Source: Streptomyces paludis
GTDB taxonomy: Bacteria; Actinomycetota; Actinomycetes; Streptomycetales; Streptomycetaceae
Assembly: GCF_003344965.1 (NCBI RefSeq)
Contig: NZ_CP031194.1
Coordinates: 7,192,001-7,256,000, forward strand
DNA length: 64,000 bases
Direction of reading: 5' to 3'
Both the position numbers and the translations under genes were made by a program. Each line of letters opens with the position of its first letter. Position 1 is the first letter of the stretch. Shown here piece by piece: positions 62,854 to 64,000 of the stretch. Under the pieces are notes generated by a model. The model was not told the origin of the DNA. It did not search any database and saw nothing but the letters and a program-made list of their open reading frames with translations.

Positions 62854-63537
62854 TCAGCTGCCCTTGCCCGGCTCTGACGCGGTGGTGCCAGTCGAGCCAG
62901 CGCGGAGCATGGCCCGGTAGAGGGCGTCGTGCGCGGGCGAGGCGGGTAGGGGGCCTCGGGCGGGGGCCTCGAAGGACTGGATGAAGTAGGCGACGATGCG
63001 CCGCCAGGCGTCGGGAGCGGCGTCGCCGGTGGCGTTGACGACGCCGGCGTTGGCCATGTGCATCAGCACGAGGTCGGAGGGGTCGAAGTCCTCGCGCAGG
63101 CGGCCTGTGGCCTTGGCGCGGTCGATGAGCCGCAGCATGGCCTCGTATGCCTCGTTGCGGCGCTTCTCCAGGGCCTTGGCGGTGGGAAAGGTCGTGGTCA
63201 ACACGTCGGCGAAGCCGTAGTCGGCGGCCTGCATGGCGCAGGCGGCCTCGATGTAGCCGGTGAATCCGTGCCAGGGGTCGGGGTCGGCCAGTGCGACGGT
63301 GACCGCGTTCGCGTAGGCGTCCATGCGGTCGGCGAAGACCGCCGCGACCAGGTCCGCCTTCGTGGGGAAGTGCCGGAACAGGGTGGCGATGCCTACGCCC
63401 GTCTCGCGGGCCACCGAGGCCATGGAGGCGGTCAGGCCGTCTCTCCCGAACACCGTGCGCGCGGCGGCGATGATCCGCCCCCGGTTGCGCTCGGCGTCGC
63501 TGCGCAGGGGCTGGGCGGTGGTGTCGTCCTGGCTCAT
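62854..63537 (-). CDS. TetR/AcrR-family regulator
   Basis: This 227-residue regulator has the HTH NRGRIIAAARTVFGRDGLTASMASVARETGVGIATLFRHFPTKADLVAAVFADRM and a ligand domain (FTGYIEAACAMQAADYGFADVLTTTFP) common in regulators adjoining oxidoreductases. It is divergent from an SDR gene, and the 162-base gap holds several GGATAG half-sites, so mutual control of that SDR is likely. Confidence 0.9.
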   Translation of the reverse strand: MSQDDTTAQPLRSDAERNRGRIIAAARTVFGRDGLTASMASVARETGVGIATLFRHFPTKADLVAAVFADRMDAYANAVTVALADPDPWHGFTGYIEAACAMQAADYGFADVLTTTFPTAKALEKRRNEAYEAMLRLIDRAKATGRLREDFDPSDLVLMHMANAGVVNATGDAAPDAWRRIVAYFIQSFEAPARGPLPASPAHDALYRAMLRAGSTGTTASEPGKGS

Positions 63538-63564
63538 GCCGCCAGTCTAGCTAATCGGAATGCC

Positions 63565-63639
63565 CTATCCGATTCGTGTTACCGTGGTCGAGACGAACCG
63601 GATAGACCTTTCCGGATCAGAAACCGGATAGGTCTATCC
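63565..63639. promoter_or_regulatory. Cluster of GGATAG half-sites between TetR and SDR genes
   Basis: CTATCC at 63565-63570, GGATAG at 63600-63605, and an inverted pair GGATAG-GT-CTATCC at 63626-63639 lie in the divergent promoter region. The inverted pair is a likely TetR dimer site and the others could be accessory half-sites. Confidence 0.6.
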
Positions 63640-63699
63640 ACATCATTCAGGGCCGCGCGGGCGCTTCGCCGCCGCGACGGTCCGCGAAAGGAAACTCCT

Positions 63700-64000
63700 G
63701 TGACCAGCATCGCCATCGTCGGAGCCGGCCCCCAGCTGGGCCTGGCCATCGCCCGCGCCTTCGGCTCCCACGGCTTCGACGTCGCCTTGATCTCCCGCAG
63801 CCGCGACAAGCTCGACACTCTCGTCAGCGAGCTCGCCGCCGACGGCATCACCGCTGCCGCGTTCCCCGCGGACGTGCTCGACCGCGCCGGGCTCACCCAG
63901 GCACTCAAGGACGCCGCCGCCAAATTCGGCGGCATCGACGTCCTGGAGTACTCCCCGGTGGGCACGTTCGGCATCGCCACGCTGACCCCTCCGGCCCAGA
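63700..64000 (+). CDS. Short-chain dehydrogenase (partial, 5' part)
   Basis: The first 100 codons of an SDR are visible: the cofactor loop IAIVGAGPQLGLAIARAFGSHGFDVALISRSRDKL, then AAFPADVLDRAGL and KFGGIDVLEYSPVG. The usual T-G-x3-G-x-G loop is V-G-A-G-P-Q-L-G and the NNAG segment reads LEYSPV, both seen in atypical SDRs. The GTG start has AAAGGAA upstream. The gene continues beyond position 64000, so the catalytic Tyr/Lys are not seen. It is divergent from its probable TetR regulator. Confidence 0.85.
   Translation, partial: MTSIAIVGAGPQLGLAIARAFGSHGFDVALISRSRDKLDTLVSELAADGITAAAFPADVLDRAGLTQALKDAAAKFGGIDVLEYSPVGTFGIATLTPPAQ

Overview
The window has the hallmarks of a Streptomyces-type actinomycete: very high GC, G/C-rich third codon positions, frequent GTG starts, ATGA/GTGA stop-start overlaps, and many GntR, TetR and LacI regulators beside secreted glycosidases. 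I see no rRNA, tRNA or CRISPR array. About 52 intact or partial protein genes and several broken ones can be supported.

Layout. 1-4369 (minus) is a tightly overlapping ergothioneine operon egtA-egtB-egtC-egtD, with egtD cut by the window edge. 4545-8461 holds a TIGR02452/macrodomain-like protein, an orphan PemK/MazF-type toxin, a small unknown protein, thioredoxin and a flavin disulfide-oxidoreductase-like protein. 8534-10486 is a repetitive beta-solenoid-type protein, followed by a secreted GH5 enzyme and a DUF488 protein. 13299-19110 is a four-carbon acid-sugar operon: GntR regulator with promoter and 28-bp operator, DUF1537 kinase, class II aldolase, threonate-dehydrogenase-like enzyme, GntP permease and terminator. 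19223-24562 carries a Tat-exported GH78 rhamnosidase with a strong promoter, a membrane protein and an LCP cell-wall ligase. 24759-28166 (minus) is a compact unexplained operon: a 57-residue peptide, a repeat-containing protein, a possible DUF6895 protein and a beta-lactamase-fold hydrolase. An APC permease lies just upstream of it.

30723-35764 (minus) looks like a sulfur-acquisition operon: FMN monooxygenase, acetyltransferase, polar amino-acid type ABC permease, ATPase and lipoprotein. A 25-residue leader ORF with a Cys-Cys pair precedes it and has a promoter placed so that the mRNA would be leaderless. Then come a small unknown protein, an RsbW-like ATPase, a pirin, a TetR regulator, and an MMPL exporter with a two-component system whose response regulator has an in-frame amber codon.

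43736-48863 is a putative catabolic group (zinc-free MDR dehydrogenase, FAD monooxygenase, alpha/beta hydrolase, amidohydrolase). Twin palindromic operators lie in its promoters, and between them is a decayed alpha/beta-hydrolase gene. 49078-61024 is a glycoside-utilisation region: six-hairpin glycosidase-like protein, TetR, LacI with three helically phased operators, MFS symporter, a single-ORF GH3-GH43-discoidin-FN3 protein, a truncated SDR, an intact SDR and an aldo-keto reductase. 61025-62853 is decayed DNA with a perfect 20-bp hairpin and Tn3-family transposase debris. The window ends with a TetR gene divergent from a partial SDR gene.

Taken together, the left third is partly core metabolism (redox buffering, cell wall). 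The right half is accessory, transport- and regulator-rich, and contains several broken genes. All functions are assigned by reading sequence motifs; no database search was run.
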